Both the position numbers and the translations under genes were made by a program. Source: Apteryx mantelli (taxonomy: Eukaryota; Chordata; Aves; Apterygiformes; Apterygidae). From it: a stretch of DNA of 64,000 bases. The stretch is from assembly GCF_036417845.1 (NCBI RefSeq), contig NC_089979.1:23625958-23689957 (forward strand), given 5' to 3'. A model generated the notes under the pieces. That model was not told where the DNA came from. It did no database searches and saw only the letters and a program-made list of their open reading frames with translations. Below, in pieces: positions 26,601 to 41,600 of the stretch. Within the stretch, counting starts at the first letter, position 1; each line of letters opens with the position of its first letter.

Positions 26601-29600
26601 CAAGAGGTACTAAGGGAGTCATGGTATCTACTACCACTTATAAAATAATAGGGTTTATTAGCCCCCAACTTTTGGTAACTATGGAACACTAGCAAGTGAA
26701 AGGAGACAGCTAGACCATCGTTTCTAGTAAGCAGTCACATCCATGGTCAGAGCATTTTCTCTTTAGAGCACTCTTTTAAGTATGAAACTCCAAATGCTCC
26801 CCTCCTCCCTTCTATATGTAGGAAATGCAAGTCAGTGTTCTGCCTCAGGCCCAAGACAAGGGGCCCAAGAACTTCTTTTTCATTTCTTTTGCCCATTCCC
26901 GCAAGAATGGCCCCACTCCAGCTCAACATTTGAGGAAGTATTCCTTTTTTGTGACATACAGTAACTTTGTCTTCACATATCATATCCAGAAAACAATGGC
27001 CAGCATTATTGGTTATCTGTGTTTAATAAGGGAAACCTAGATTTGTTCCTTATTCAATCAGATACAGCCCAGCTTTTTTAACCTCTATTCAATATAAATC
27101 CTCCTCAGATGGACTACCTGAAAGATCCCAATGGCTGGAACTATGAACTCTAACGTGTTTCAAACTAACTAATGTGGGGGGTTTTATTCATAATAAAATG
27201 AAATTCTATACAAGATTAAAGTTACACTCCATATGTGTTTTCAGGAAACTAAAGCATACCTACAAGAAGGGTTAAAATCTATTATAATTATAATTATATT
27301 ATAATTATATAATTATAATTATATTATAATTATAGCTATAGAGGAAAAATGTAGTAGACAATGTTAATACTGAAATCACTGAAGAAATTATGACCTTCTC
27401 TGTATGCTATGTTGCTCCAGCAAATAAAATGGCATATGATAGCTAACTTCATGAAAGCTGTTTTAATCTTCATTACCTGTAACATCAAGATTTCTTTTAC
27501 AAAAGATAATGGTTAAGGAATAAATCCTTTTAAGGCTACATGAAAAGTTATTTAAGATCATGTGGCCGTGGTATTATATTAAATGCACCTGATGACCCCA
27601 GCCCAGGAGACCATTTTGTGTAACTCATGCTCCTGTATTTTTCCTTGGTTCAGTTTTGCTGCCCCTGTCTTTCTGAAGAAAGTGTGGTGTTGCAAGAAGT
27701 GTGGTAGTTGCTCATAAGGCAGCAAGGGAAGGGGGTCCCGCTGTGTGTATACACAGTCCTTTCCTTGCTTACTTGACTCTGATGCAACAATCTGAACTTC
27801 ATATGCTTGTTCTTGTTCTCGATCCAGCAGGGAAGCAGTGTATATCTTCCCAGTGGATGAATCAATCCTTAGCCATTTCTTCACATCTCCTTCTAAGGAG
27901 TATCTTTGGAAAGGAAAAGAAAAAAAAATCACATATTTTATTCCAAATCAGGAAAAAACTCTTGACAAAGCAAGTACTTCTTCATTGATTATAGTCAAAT
28001 GGCTTGATTACAATTGTACTCAAAGAAAGCACTCTTGGAAAAGTCCTGATAATACAGCCAGCCAGGAGATACAGACAGAGGAACAGAGGCCAAAAACATT
28101 GGTTTCTGGTGAGGATTAAGTTCAGAGAATAAAAACTGAGAGCAGAACCCCAGGAATGTCACTGCTGCTCCAAAGAAGCAGCATCCTATGCATATCACAA
28201 CTCCACCTTCCTCCTAACTGGGGAACTCCAAGCTTTCAGCCAGGAGTGTCCACTGTCCTAACCCAGTGTCCCTCCCTCAACATCACATCCCCCATGTCTT
28301 GGTTTCAATGGTGGCACAAGCCAAAGGCTAGCCTGGGTGGAGGAAGCAATGCAGCCAAGGGCACTTTGTTGGACAACCAAGGGACCGGGACCCCAAGATG
28401 TATTGCAGTGGTCATCTGCTGCCAATCTAGATGCAGCCTGTAATTACTGTAGGAGCAGCCCCGGAACAGTGAGTGTTTTAAACTTCACCACATCATTGCC
28501 TTTATATTATTGTTAAAAAAAAAGGTCTCAGGGTATTCACATATACAGATGCGACGATGAACATACGACCAAGTTAAAATACAGACATTGAGTATGTGCG
28601 ACCTGACCTTTTCATTCAACACTTTCATTCTTTCAGTACCTGCTGCATTAAAAATAGCATGCTAACATGCTTATATGTCTTTTATTTTTACACTATTTAT
28701 TTTATTTCTTTTAACCTATTTTTTAGCAGAAATGTGGTTTATGTAAACATGAATTCCTGTCAGCTGTTTCTGTCATCATCCCCCAGAGCTCATGGACTAT
28801 GTGGCTCACTTTCAAACCAGCTTGACAGAAGGCCAAACATGCTAAGTTCCCAAAATTTAGGGGAAAGTAAAGAGCCAGCTGAACCCCCCCCTTGGGAATA
28901 GGATTCCACAGGAGGCCTAAGAGTCAGACCCTGGAACTCCATTAACTGCTTGGTATTTTGCTGAAGTTTAGTTAAATTTCAAGGATTGTTTAATACGGTT
29001 TGGACTGACCTTTTCAGCATTCTAGCTGGGAATCATGCAGCAAGAACCACAAAAAATTTGTCTATCTGTCACTAACATAAAAGGTACATGTACACCATGA
29101 AGCAGAGCATGATGCACAGATCATGACCTGGCAGAGTCTTGAGGTGATTTGACTATACGATACAGCACTGAGCCACCTGGATGCACCAGCTTGAGACTTC
29201 TGGCATCCCACTCACAATCATATGAGTGGACTTGCCAGTGTATCTTGGCATCCATACTGGAAGCAGGCCTTTAGTCTTTGACAGTTATGTAGAAAAGACT
29301 TAGTTTAAAAGAAAATGAATGAATTATCAAATATAGACTTGAGCTTCTTTCTAAGAAGTTGTGTGTTCTGCTGGATACAAAACCCTGTGCTGTTACCTGA
29401 GTAACATGAAAAGCAGCCATGGTCCTACTGATTCCTAGGAGTATTCTGTACATACCTCATTCATTGTTAAAGGTATTTGGTAGTATGGATTTGGAAACTC
29501 TGTTATTCTCAAACCAGCTCTACCTTTTTACTGGAGATATATACTGGCCTTTTTTCACTTTTAGTTTCTTGGTTCAAGGGCCCTACTAGGTGATGCTTGT

Positions 29601-32600
29601 TACTATATATAAAGATGATTGGGAAAGCACTTTCCAGCAGTCTACTTCAGGTTGCTCCCAGGCTACCACCAAACTACACCTACCACTTTGTACTATTAGA
29701 TGAGAGACAGACAACTCTGTAAAAACATCTTTTCTTTTCCTGTATGCCAAATATTGGGTATATTTTCCTTGTCCCTCTATTATAAAAATTTTCTAAGCCC
29801 TACCTCATCTTGAGATTTTAACTGAATAGCCACAGAGTGAGGCCTGGACTAACACTGATAATGACAACCCCACTAAATCCTGAATATAATCAATAAATCA
29901 CAATCTTTTTTTTTTACCGTACAGTATCCCCCTCAGGATCATAGGCTTCCACCGTCATGACCAGGGTATTGACAGGAATATTTTCAAGTGCTTCTCCTAT
30001 GTAAGCTTCGCTGTTGAAAACAGGTGGTTCATCCACATTTGTTAGAAAAACTTTGAGGACTGCAATGGAGCTTGAGTTATACTGCACTCCTGGCACCAAA
30101 GGTTCAGGGTTTGTGGCATGGATCACCAGGTTATACACTTGAGCTGTTTCAAAATCGAGAGCCTGGATAAATTAGAAAAATGTGATTTAAAGAGCTGTCC
30201 CACTGTTTGTTTTAGCAAATCCTAGACAGACAGACAGAGGAATTTCTCATTTCGGCATCTTTAACCCACCTGTCAGTGTCTGAGCCACGGTGGGGCTCGA
30301 TGCACAATGTCAGAGTGCCCTCAGTGCTGCTGCTGAACTAAAAAAGAGAGTTTCCCTTGCCCTTCCCTCCACAGGAGGCCAAAAGATACAATGACAAAAT
30401 CCTCCTCTTCCCAAGGAGGGGATTGTATCTCAAATTTAGATGAAACAAGGGAAACCTGTCAAGAGCAAAATGACATTGGGAGAATGAATTTAAATGAAAT
30501 CATATGCCCACTCAGAGGCTCCCTCAGCAACTGCATTTCCAAATAATGTTGCCACCTGCCTGACCAAGTTTAATAAGTATATCTTGTTTACAGCAATAGT
30601 ATTTATAGTTCTGTACAAGAAGGCCTTGGATGACTTCTGGTTGACAAAAGTCATGTGAGAGTGTAAAACACCATGGAATTTCTCACAATCGCATCTTCGG
30701 GAAAAAATTACCCTGAGGTTCAGCAGATCTGCCATCCTGCCCGTGGCCTGGCTGGCTGCAGGTGAACTCCATGCAAACAGTATGTCACTACTTGGAAAAT
30801 AAATTATAATTTTTCTGAGCCCATAATTACAAGTGCCTTTGAGAAGGTTAATTTCAAAGGGAGAACACCTCTGGTATTGAAATTCATGGATGCAATAGAA
30901 AATGTTCCTGATATTTCTGATTACAACATTCAGAATGTGAGATTTATAGTCCACTGCAGCACACACTGACTTTGGCCTTATCTCCATTAATGTTTGCCTC
31001 AACAGGAACAAACTTCCTTTTTGTTATGATGCGGAGACAAGCCAATCACCTGCACCTCCCACTGCAAAAGCCACCAAGGGCCCAGAGTATCGTCAAGGAG
31101 GAGGATCTGCACTGTGATTGTTCCTCACTGTGACTACAGGACATGGCAGTGCTTAGCTGGCTTTCTGTTTTCAAGAGAGACTGCTGCAAAATCATTCAAA
31201 TAATGCAATTTTTTTCTATAATGTGTAAACATCTACTTCGTCAGCTGGCTCCCAGACCACAGGACAGCAGCAGAGCCGGCAGAGGGCAAACAGCTGATGG
31301 GGAAGGCAGGAGGATAAGTGTGCCTGGGCATAGCAGAGACACAGCACACAGGCCTGAGCGTGGGGCCTTCTGCAATCTGCGTGCAGCTTAGGGGTGGCCT
31401 CACAGACCACCAATCTACCTGTCTGTCTACAAATGATCACCAGTATAGCTACTGTATATGACAAATGAAATGAAATGAAAGAACAGAAATGAAAAGAATA
31501 AACCCATCTCTCTACCTTGTTAATCCTGATGGATCCTCGGTTTGTTTCAGGATCTGTCTCTATGATGAATACTTTGTTCGGGTCTCCTTCCTTAATCTCG
31601 TAAATGATGTAAGAACTCCCTGTGAGAGGCTCATCTGCATCAGTAGCTTGAATTTCTAATATCACTGTTCCTACTGGGAGATCTTCTGCAACAGTCACAT
31701 TCTGATACTGAGGGGAGAGAGAGATCATTGAAACAGGATGAGCACCATCTGAGGATAAGAACTTCAGCGCTACAACAGGCTCGTGACCCACAAGCCCTAA
31801 GGTATTTCAATCCACAGCAGTCCTGTGAGGTAGGGAAGCATTGGCTCCATTTCACAGCAGAGACATAACTAGGTTAAGGAGAGATGTACAGAAGCATTAG
31901 TGAAGTGCCTGATAGCAGGAGAGCTGAGGTACCTTGCTGCCCAGGGAAATCCAGGGCTGCAAGCTGGGCACTACAGTCTCTGCAAACTGCTATATCCCCT
32001 TTTCCAAATAGTCTGCTGGTTGTCAGCTCTACATTTAGCAAAGGTGAAGGGATCTCTGTTTGGGCAAGCTACTAGTATAGCTGCAATACCAGACATGCTG
32101 GAACAGCTTTCACCTCTTCTAATGAAACCTCTTACACACAATATTTAAATGTTCACAGCAGTAGGGACAGCACCTAGGTCTCTTCTGTCCCTGTTGAAAG
32201 CCCTAGCCACTGAGACTGTTAAATATCTAATTATTCCATGCACCATAAGCTGTTGTCATTCTAGTGGCCCAGCTCCATTTATTGCATTGATGTGTGCCCT
32301 GACCAAGCAGTTTGGTTTTGAGATCGTGTCCTGGATTGAGACCTACTGGTGAGAAGGTTGACAGCCTGTTACATGGGCTGACAGTCTGCACATGTCAAAG
32401 CTCCCATTATAGTCAACAGAGAGCTGATCAATGCAGTCAGCCAAGACCAAAAAACAATTCAGCTTCCCCAAGAGAGGACCCCCAAGGGAGAACACCCACA
32501 TTTGACTGGCAGGACATTTGATCTCCCAGCCCCACTGCTGGCATTGCCTACAAGTACATGGGAGCTTAGACACCTAGTAGAAGTGACTGCATCTGGAGCA

Positions 32601-35600
32601 GGAGCCTACTCATAGCTTCCACAGGCAATGTGGAAATGTTTGGGACCCGCTATACCCACTGCAGTGTCTGATGTGAGACTTAGGCCAACTAATGGAAATC
32701 ACTGTAGGTCTGCTGGTCTCTCTGCTAGACTTCAGCATCTCCAGCAAAGTAAGAGTCAAAAGCCTGAAACTCTAGCCTGAAGCAAGGGCCAGCAGGCATG
32801 CATTTGGGTATGGATCGATGGGTCACTGTTTTTGTTTAATGAAAACAGCCTATTCGATTTCCATTCAACTAATAGCACATTTCACCTTCTGTTTTTTGGA
32901 TATATTAATACTGTGTTTGGAAGGGAATGTGGGAGAAGCTACGTCAGTTTTTTTTCAATTGAGACATTTTAATCATTTGTAAAGCCTTTTTTTCCCCCTT
33001 CCCTTCCAGAACTTACATTTCTGGAATAAACTGCTTTAATAGAACCGTTTCTTTCTTTACACATATATTATTTCCCCTGAGCAAATTAGCTTATACTTCA
33101 GAATTAACTATGAGTTTGTCCCATGGTTCACTGACGAGGTAGACCTTATAAGTAGGTGTTGTGGAAACATCTTGCCTTTATTTTCACCAGTGGACTGCTT
33201 TGTTACCTGTTCTTGTTAATAGAAGGATTCCCATTAACTTCAGGAGACATTGAATATAGACTCAAATGTTTAGTGAAAGTTTGCTAGGGACATCAAAATA
33301 CTCACATCTGATTTTTCAAAGATGGGAATCTGATCATTGATGTCAATGACATGTATTTGCACATCACAGATTGTTTGGAATACTGCACAGAAAGAGAACA
33401 AAACAATATCAGAGCAAGACTCCTGCAGAAAGAAAAACTTTGCTCCAGAAGGGTTCACAATGTAGTGATCATTGCCGAATCACCTGATCTGAGCAAAGCC
33501 CTGCTGTTGTAAGAAGGACAGGATCTCCAATATTTTGTAGTCAGCGAGAAACTCACTATTTCTCTTCTTGTTCATTTTCCCAGTTCCCTCAATATTACCC
33601 ACCCTGTTTCTTTTCATTTCCCTCTTGTTTTTCACCAAAGCCTTTTACTAGGGAGAGGACACCTATGAATTGTCTTTGCTCTCTCAGTATGACTTTTGCA
33701 TGTCAAAAAGTAACCCCCAAGATGCTATTCTATTCTTGGTGGACCATCAGACAACACCCTCTTTTTTGTTACAGTAAAACTTGAACCTAAGATCCATATA
33801 AATGTAACAGTGTTCCCTGAGCAGGGGTGCCCATAGGGAAGGGATCTGCAAACATGCTCCGTCTGATCAGACATAGCTGGGTTTTAGTATTTTCCACATG
33901 TGCTTCATGAACTGAAACATAGGAAATATCCTAAACAAAACCGTTTGGATGAAATCCAAATGAGCATCCAAAACAAATCACCTTCTTCTCCCCCTCAAAA
34001 GTTTTCATAACATCTGTTTAAGTGATGCTATTTTATTAAGAGACATGTCACTCCATTATTTACGTGCTAGTTCCACCCAATGCGTAAGTTTTGCCTAACT
34101 ATAAGAATTCCATTATAAAGCTTTAAACTTTAGTATGGAGTTTGATTCCCTTTCCATTCAGTGAACCATAAGGGATCTTGCATGATGGGGAAGGTTATTT
34201 CTGAAGATGAGTTTCAGTTCTTAATCTCTTAAAATACATTATCTGGACCCTCTGGGCAGCCGCATTTAATTTCTCCTTATTTTTCATGAGCCCTTTTAAG
34301 AGATTTTTGGGGAAAAAAACAGTATATAAACCCTAAATCATATGATCTCTTCAGTTTTTTCCCCTATGGAAGGAAATCTCTTACTGAAGAGTGTTTGTTA
34401 GCAAACTGCCCGCCCAGTTTATCCATGCTCTGCCCTAGAGCTTGTAGCTTTCCGTTCTTAAATTATGAATCAATATTAAACCCCCCACATCTCTAGAACG
34501 AGAAAGTACAATTCCAGAGAAAAACAGCTCTCAGTGCTGCTACTCCCTTTAATGCATCCTTTTGGATTCCTGTAATCCCTTGGACACTGAACACTGGGGA
34601 TGCCAGGGTGAACAAAATTTTTCCAATGTATAACAGGCTTTACATACCCGCATCTGTCACCAACACCTTCAAGGAATAGTTGGAAGCAATACGCTTGTTT
34701 AACGAATGGCTAATTAACTGCAACATCCCAGTGTCTTGCTGAATAAAGAACAGATCACTTGCAGGAACTGCAGGAACTTGACTCTCAATTTTGAATTGCA
34801 GACGAGAATTCAGGGTGTCTTTCTCATCCATGTCTGTAGCAGACAGGGTTCCAATAGTACTTCCTGCAGCCAGGGAAAGATCAGAGTCACTCAGATAATG
34901 CAGTAGTCCTATCTCCCCATAGAGGCACACATTGATGACAGTGATACCAATGCAAACAGTTGAGTTGCAATAAAAATACAAGTGTGTGGCAAACATTATA
35001 ATGAACACAATCATTTAACTTTTTGGAGTTTTTCCTCTAGCATCCCAGCCAACTGTTTTGGGATTGGGCAGTCCAAAGGAGGAGCACCTGGATTTGGGAA
35101 AATGGGCTCATGCTATTTAGAACAATATTTTTTCCACTAATAATAGAGGATTATTTTTCTTTTTACATTCTAAACAGTTGTACAAAACTCTGGTTGTGGT
35201 ACAGAGCAATTTTATATTTGAAATGAAAAAGTATTTTTTAAATATCGATTTGGGGTCTGTCATTCTTAGGTTGTTGAAATCCTTTTCACCTGAATTATCA
35301 GAGTGAAAACAATAGGGCTATTTGCACTAGAAAACTTTCCTCCAGGAAAGCTACATTTTACTATTTGGGATTAGAATTTTTAGCTTCATTTGCACCCAAA
35401 TGGAAACAATAACAGGACCAAAATGATGTACATAAAAGAGTAGAGCCTGTTTTCTTACCTGCATCTTCATTCTCTTGGACTTCAAGGACAGTGAGAGCCT
35501 TCTGGCACACAGGGGGATTGTCGTTTATGTCTTCCACGACAACAGAAATCTGCAGAGGCTTGTCCACCAGTTCTCCCTCTTTGTCTTTTGCAATCGCAAA

Positions 35601-38600
35601 GAACGAATACTGCAAGGAGAACATTGTTATTAGATGTGTTGAATTTCCAGAATGACAATATTTTACATTTAAATGGATAACTATGGAAGCCTTACATACA
35701 ACAAAATATCCTTTCATACTGTTTACTTCAGAGGTCTTCCATGACATCTTACTACTTATGATCTGGATTCTCTAAAGAATTGAAAAGGCCTGAATACTTC
35801 ACTGTTCTGTGAACTTAGTCTTTCAAAACCCCAAGAAAGGCAGGAATATCTCATTTTGTCATTTCATAAACGAATCTGTCACATACGAAGATGGTGTTCC
35901 TCCAGCATAGCTGGTCCTTGGCATCTCTGTGCCCAAATTTCCTCCAAGAACAAGAAGTGACAGAGGGTTTTCTGTCTGAAAGACCCCAGATGGGGAACTG
36001 TGGAGTAACTTTACAGTTACAACTGCAACTTAAACTCCTTTAACTAGCAAAATGCACGTGTGTGCACATGGTTACAGCTTAGCCTGGCACAGAAAGGTCA
36101 CAGGTGCTCTGGGTGAAGTGACCTGTAGGAACGTACTGAGAGGCAGAGAGAAAGCGCCTGGGACTCAGTTGCAGTGCCTGGTGAGCTCTTGGCTTTCTTG
36201 ACAGCAAGTTCATTTCTTACATTTGTTTGTTGTCTCTATTGTGGAAAGATCCCTGTGCTGGTGTAGATCAGGAGGATTTGAAATGTCGAAAGCTCCTGCT
36301 TTCGCCTACACCACAGCTCAAATACCTTTAGCTCTGCCACGGTGAGCTCTGCGTTGTGCTTGACATACGCAGTGGAGAGTGACTGCTACCAGACCGCAGA
36401 GAAGTGTTGTTAAGTAGCAAGCTGAAGATGGTTTAAAGTATAGTTGATGAATATGCTTTCATATCTATTAAGCCATTCTTTTCCATACAGAAATGACAAG
36501 AAATCACGCTTTTCTTCCTTTTTTCCTCTATCCTCTCTAGCTTACTTGCATTTACTCACATACCAGTAATCAGCTTCTTGCTATGGTCTCTCCCATCAAT
36601 TTGGTTTTATATGTTTACTTACAGCATCCTTTTCTTCCCTGTCCAATGGCTCAGTCACATAAATAACCCCATTCTGATCGACAGAAAATGGGAGCCTGGG
36701 CAGCTTTTCTTTTTCAAAAAGCTCATAAATTACATCTGGTTCATTTGAGTGCACCTAAAAACACAAAAGTAAGTCAATATAGGAAGTCAGAATTGTAGAC
36801 TGAGATTTAGCAAGAATCATTTGTGGGCCACAAACAGAAAAGATTGCTTTCCTGTTAGCTTCTCATTAAGTCATAAATGGGAAAATTAACAGTTTGGCAA
36901 TGCTGGGAGCAGGCCTCAGAAAACCAGACTGATAATCTACATCTGCTCACCAAATTGTTGTAGCAAAGGCATTTTACCTCAGTTTCTTCAGCTGTCTAAG
37001 ATGGGCCCTGACACTTACCTTTGTATGAAAGAGTTTTGTGATGTGCAGATAAAAGGTGATACAGGAGAAGGAAGTATTACTATTTGAATGTCTTGACACT
37101 AATTTATTCCATCTTCTTAAACCATCTATTCCTGCCTCTTATTTTTGGTTTAGCTAGCTCACAGAAGTGGAATAACAAAGCAAATATCCAGTACCTATCT
37201 GCACATATGTGTGTGCATGCTACTTACATTCATCAAACTCTATGACAAAGGATCTGGGGGGGGGGTGTCCTTTAGATTTAAAAAGAAATGCAGCAAATAT
37301 AAAGTCAAATATTTCTGAAAGGATGTTTGCCTGTTAGTCAATATTTACTGCTGTATACATCACTTTTACTGTGCAATTATAGGCAAAATATTTTGCATTT
37401 GCACTGTGAAATGTCAGTGGTAAAAAATATTATGGGAATGCAGAAGACTGAAGTAGGGCATTTAGGTCCTTTTAGTATAGTAGGTGCAATGTATCACACA
37501 AAGCTGGTCACAGCAGATGTCCCTGAATGAGGGGAACTGATCACACCAGGGTTTCAGTGTAGCTGGTCCCCTTCCAGCCTCTTTTGCAGATAGAAGAAGG
37601 TAACCTCAAAATGACCTTAAAGAAGTTAGCTCTTGATTCATCTTTGGTGTTACAGCAGGGCTGGGACTGCTAAGAAACCCAGCAAGAAAGAACCGCAGCA
37701 CGTCTGCAGAGGCACAAAATTGGTCCGTGTACAACAGGACATGCTGCTCATCCTCCCAGGCAGCAGCACGCCTCTCAGCAGAAGCTGCACATGGCTTTCC
37801 TCCCTCTGGGACACCTGCACAAGGGCATGTCCTCAGGAGAGGAAATCAGGCCACACATTTACTGTCCCAGGAAGTATCACCTATTACTGTCCTCCTGAAC
37901 TTTTCCTCCAGGCTAGTACATTGTAAAGCTCTGCTTAAATTGCTAAACTAATTCATTCAATGTGTCCTTGCATTTATCTTTCATATTGTGCCAAATAGCC
38001 TTGAAAAGTACCTTTTTTCTTCCAGTCATTAGACTGTAATAAAATTGTCCAAAGGTTTCCTGTGTTCATATCCTTTTCTCACATATGGACAACGCTAACA
38101 GCCTCTGTAACCTGAAAAGCAACGCCTAGTAGGTCTGATATTTATATTGACTTAGGCTGTATCTCAGTCACATTCGAACCTTGCTTTCATACTAAAGATG
38201 GGTTAATGAGACCTGCACTAATGATCATTTCCAAAGCATGCCACATGGAACAGAATTCAGAGGTGCCAAAGTCCCTTTTTACTCAGATCCAGGCCGGGAA
38301 GAGCTCCTGCAAAGCTTGGTGTTGAGTGCAGTGGGTGCATCTTCACTGTTCATTGGGAGAAGATGATTCAGTGGCGCTCAGGAGACATGCTGGGAGCACA
38401 GCCAAGCTGCTGGCCATCACTGTTACAGCTCCAAGCCCTACCTGGCTGACGTTGACAGGGTGGTCCTGGGTGGAGTTCTCTTGGATGTGGATGGTGGGGG
38501 GTGCCTTCCACAGACTCTCCTTCACAGTGATGACGACGTCAGCACTACCGGTGAAAGCATTCGTTGTCATCCCTGCCATGTCCTTCACAGTGACCACAAG

Positions 38601-41600
38601 TGTGAAGGTGTCCTGCTTTTGGGGATCTAAGTAATGAGAGCCTAAAGAATGGAACAAAGAGCCCTAAGTGAAATGAAGCAGAGGCTGTGGAGACTGTTCA
38701 CCTACAGACTCATCTGACCCATTGCCTCATACATGCACCTTGCTTCTGCATCTGCTCCAGGCTCGGTCCTTAGATGGACCTCTGTGCTGAATCTCAGCAA
38801 GCTGTTTTCTCTGGCTTCTCTGAATGAGGCAGCATTGCATCATGTGGACATAGCCACTCCACTGGCCCTGGCTAACTTCAGATCTCTGTGCTGCAGTTTC
38901 TTTTGTTGTGCAGAGGCATCATTGAACAGCTCTCATTCTTTTCTTTAAGCACTTGCTCAGCCCAGAAGAAGAGCCCTGCTTATTTACATCATTGCAGTTT
39001 AGGTAAGATCATGTGGCTGGCCCAATTTTCTCCACATTTTTCATTCTACTGCTTTTGGTTTTCTTGATTTCAGGGAACAGAATTAACACTAAGATCTGAC
39101 TGCATATTCCAGAGGGCAAGAGGATCTACATCACTTATCATTGTACTTTCAGGTCCCAATGTCCAGCTCTGCTAACTTCTCTTGAATTTGGCAGGAAACA
39201 TGAACAAACTGCCCAAAATCAGGGATGCAGTGGAACATGTCCCACAGACTACCTTTATTCAGAATTTGACATCAGAACTGTTGTCTCCATGTTCCTGTGT
39301 ATACCCAGGAATTCATGCTTACTTTTTGACAAACAAACAAGATTGTTTTACATACCTGTCATACTTGGCGAGATTGCTCCAGTTACATTATTGATCTGGA
39401 AAAGCATTGTCGAATAAGGGTTGGGAAAATGGTGGAGAATGCTGTAAGTCAGCTGTGCATGGGGAGTTGAAGGATCATCACGGTCAGTGGCATGGACATA
39501 CATGAAGGGCTTGCCTGTTTGGATTAGAGAAGGGGCTGTGATAAAAAGACACTGAAACCTCAGCATGAAGACCATTTGAGCAGAGCAGGGAAGGCAGCTC
39601 ACGGGAAGCTGCTGTTTTTCCACAGCACAGTACTCATGGCAAGCCATGCTTGTGCATGGAGATTACATTGCCTGTGTACCATCTTGCAGGTCACCCTTCC
39701 ACTAGCCCTGCTCAGTAGGGTCTCACCAGGGGCAAAGACCAGCACATGCAGAGGTGACAGAACTAACTCAGAGAGCTATCTACCAGCCAAAGAAGGCCTG
39801 CACCAGGACTGTATTCCACTGGTATTTCTCATTCCTTTAGGCTACTTTGTCATCCTTATAAAAATTAGTTCAACCAAAAGCACCTTGAGAAAAGTGCCTT
39901 GCAATTGTGACACAGTTGTAATTAAAGGAACAATCATACAATTACACAGTGCCATGGCACAGTGAAAGATAATGGAAAAAATAGAGATCCATGGCAACAT
40001 ATATGAATTTTTGCCTTTTGTTGATCCATGCAACATTCAAAACCTTTTGACTTGGACGAAGTTGAAGAATATACTGAAAAATTACAGAGTGGTTTTCTTG
40101 CACCATGGAGCCTTACATGCTCATTCTTTAGCGAAAGTTTCTTCTTGATTCCATGGTCACAGTGATAATAGTTGGCCAAGTTCTTTGCTTTATTTCCAGG
40201 ATGTGGGTCTTGTACTGTTTTTCTGGACAGGATTACGGCAGCCCATAATCTAAGACTGTCTGATTCTGAGAAGTGTCAGTCACAGTAAACTCATACCTCA
40301 TAGCTACATTGGCATTTTATTTCACTTCTTATTAACTATAATACTTAATTATTATGACAATTACCTGGACGGGAGTTCTGCCTCACTACTCCAGTGTACA
40401 TTAGCTGATCAAATTCTGGTGGGTTGTCATTGATATCCTCAACAAGTATTATAACAGTGTATGGACCTTTCACTCTCTGTCCCTTTTCATCCAGACTTTC
40501 TACCTTGATTTGGAAAAAGAAGGAAAAATAAAGAAACATTTTCACATAGATACATTTGAGTTTAAAGGATCTAAATCAATCAGGATGGCAAATGTCAAGT
40601 CATTCTTACTGTGATGCAAATCTGGGGAGAGGCATCCCTGTGTGTCTCCATCCACAGGGACAAATTCACCACAGTAGTTCACTGACAATAGTTCATCACA
40701 GTATATAATGCCAACAGTACAGAACAATATACCCCTGCTTTGGCTGATATTTTTCAGAAAGCTATTTCTGACCTCCAGTCTTAGCAGACTACTTGGACTC
40801 TTGCACAATTAGACCTCATGCTTTTCTTTAAATAGAAATAGATACTTTCTAAAGAACAAGGAGAAAACCCAACATGATAGAGAGGACTTGAGTATGCTAT
40901 TGTAAATATCAGCTACAAAAACAAACTGATCCAACAGTTTGTTAGGAACATTTAATTCTTAGTTCTGATTACATTTTTGTTCCAAACAATGTGACTTCTC
41001 ATTTTTCAGCCTTGTGTGATTTTTAGAGAACATGCTATGCTCTATAAGTGTATACTATGTCTGTCAGACTTTATTTTGTTTGCACATAATAGATCAATCA
41101 GGATTGTTCTTTCCTAAGCAAGCATCATTTTTTAGTTCTGTCATCACTTCTTCTTATCTGTAAAGGATTTCTAAGTTTTGGGTTAGTAACTTCTGGGATT
41201 AGAAAATTTTTCCTCTATAGTATTACCAATCCAAAGGTGCTTTAGAACTGAGAACATGGAATCATTAAGCTTGAAGTGCTAGGCACCTTGTTCTTTAGTA
41301 AGATAGCTAAGGCTAGCTAAAACATCATCATATACTTTGTCTTTTCAGATGCTGACCCTTTCATCATCATTTTCTTCTTAGCTGATAGTGTTTCAGAAAA
41401 AGGCAGGGCCAATTTTGACACAGAATCAGCGCACAAGGCTGTACTGAATCTGACGAGATCTCCTACTCACCATCCCGCTCCCAACGGAGCTCCTAATGAG
41501 ATGCTTATGAAAAGAATATAATAACAGGACAGGCACACAGTGATCTTTCCTCTAACAGCCTCCAGTGTCTGCCAAACAGTTTTCTGCCAGAGATTAGATC

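Noticed and set aside
27579..27772. Extension of the open frame past CDH17 exon 13.
   Set aside because: The donor GTAAGC at 27772-27771 fits the phase of exon 14 and the mammalian protein; the extra residues do not resemble CDH17.
31216..31515. Extension of the open frame past CDH17 exon 11 into intron 11.
   Set aside because: The exon ends at a good donor (GTAGAG), and the extension has no similarity to cadherins, while exon 12 continues the protein in phase.
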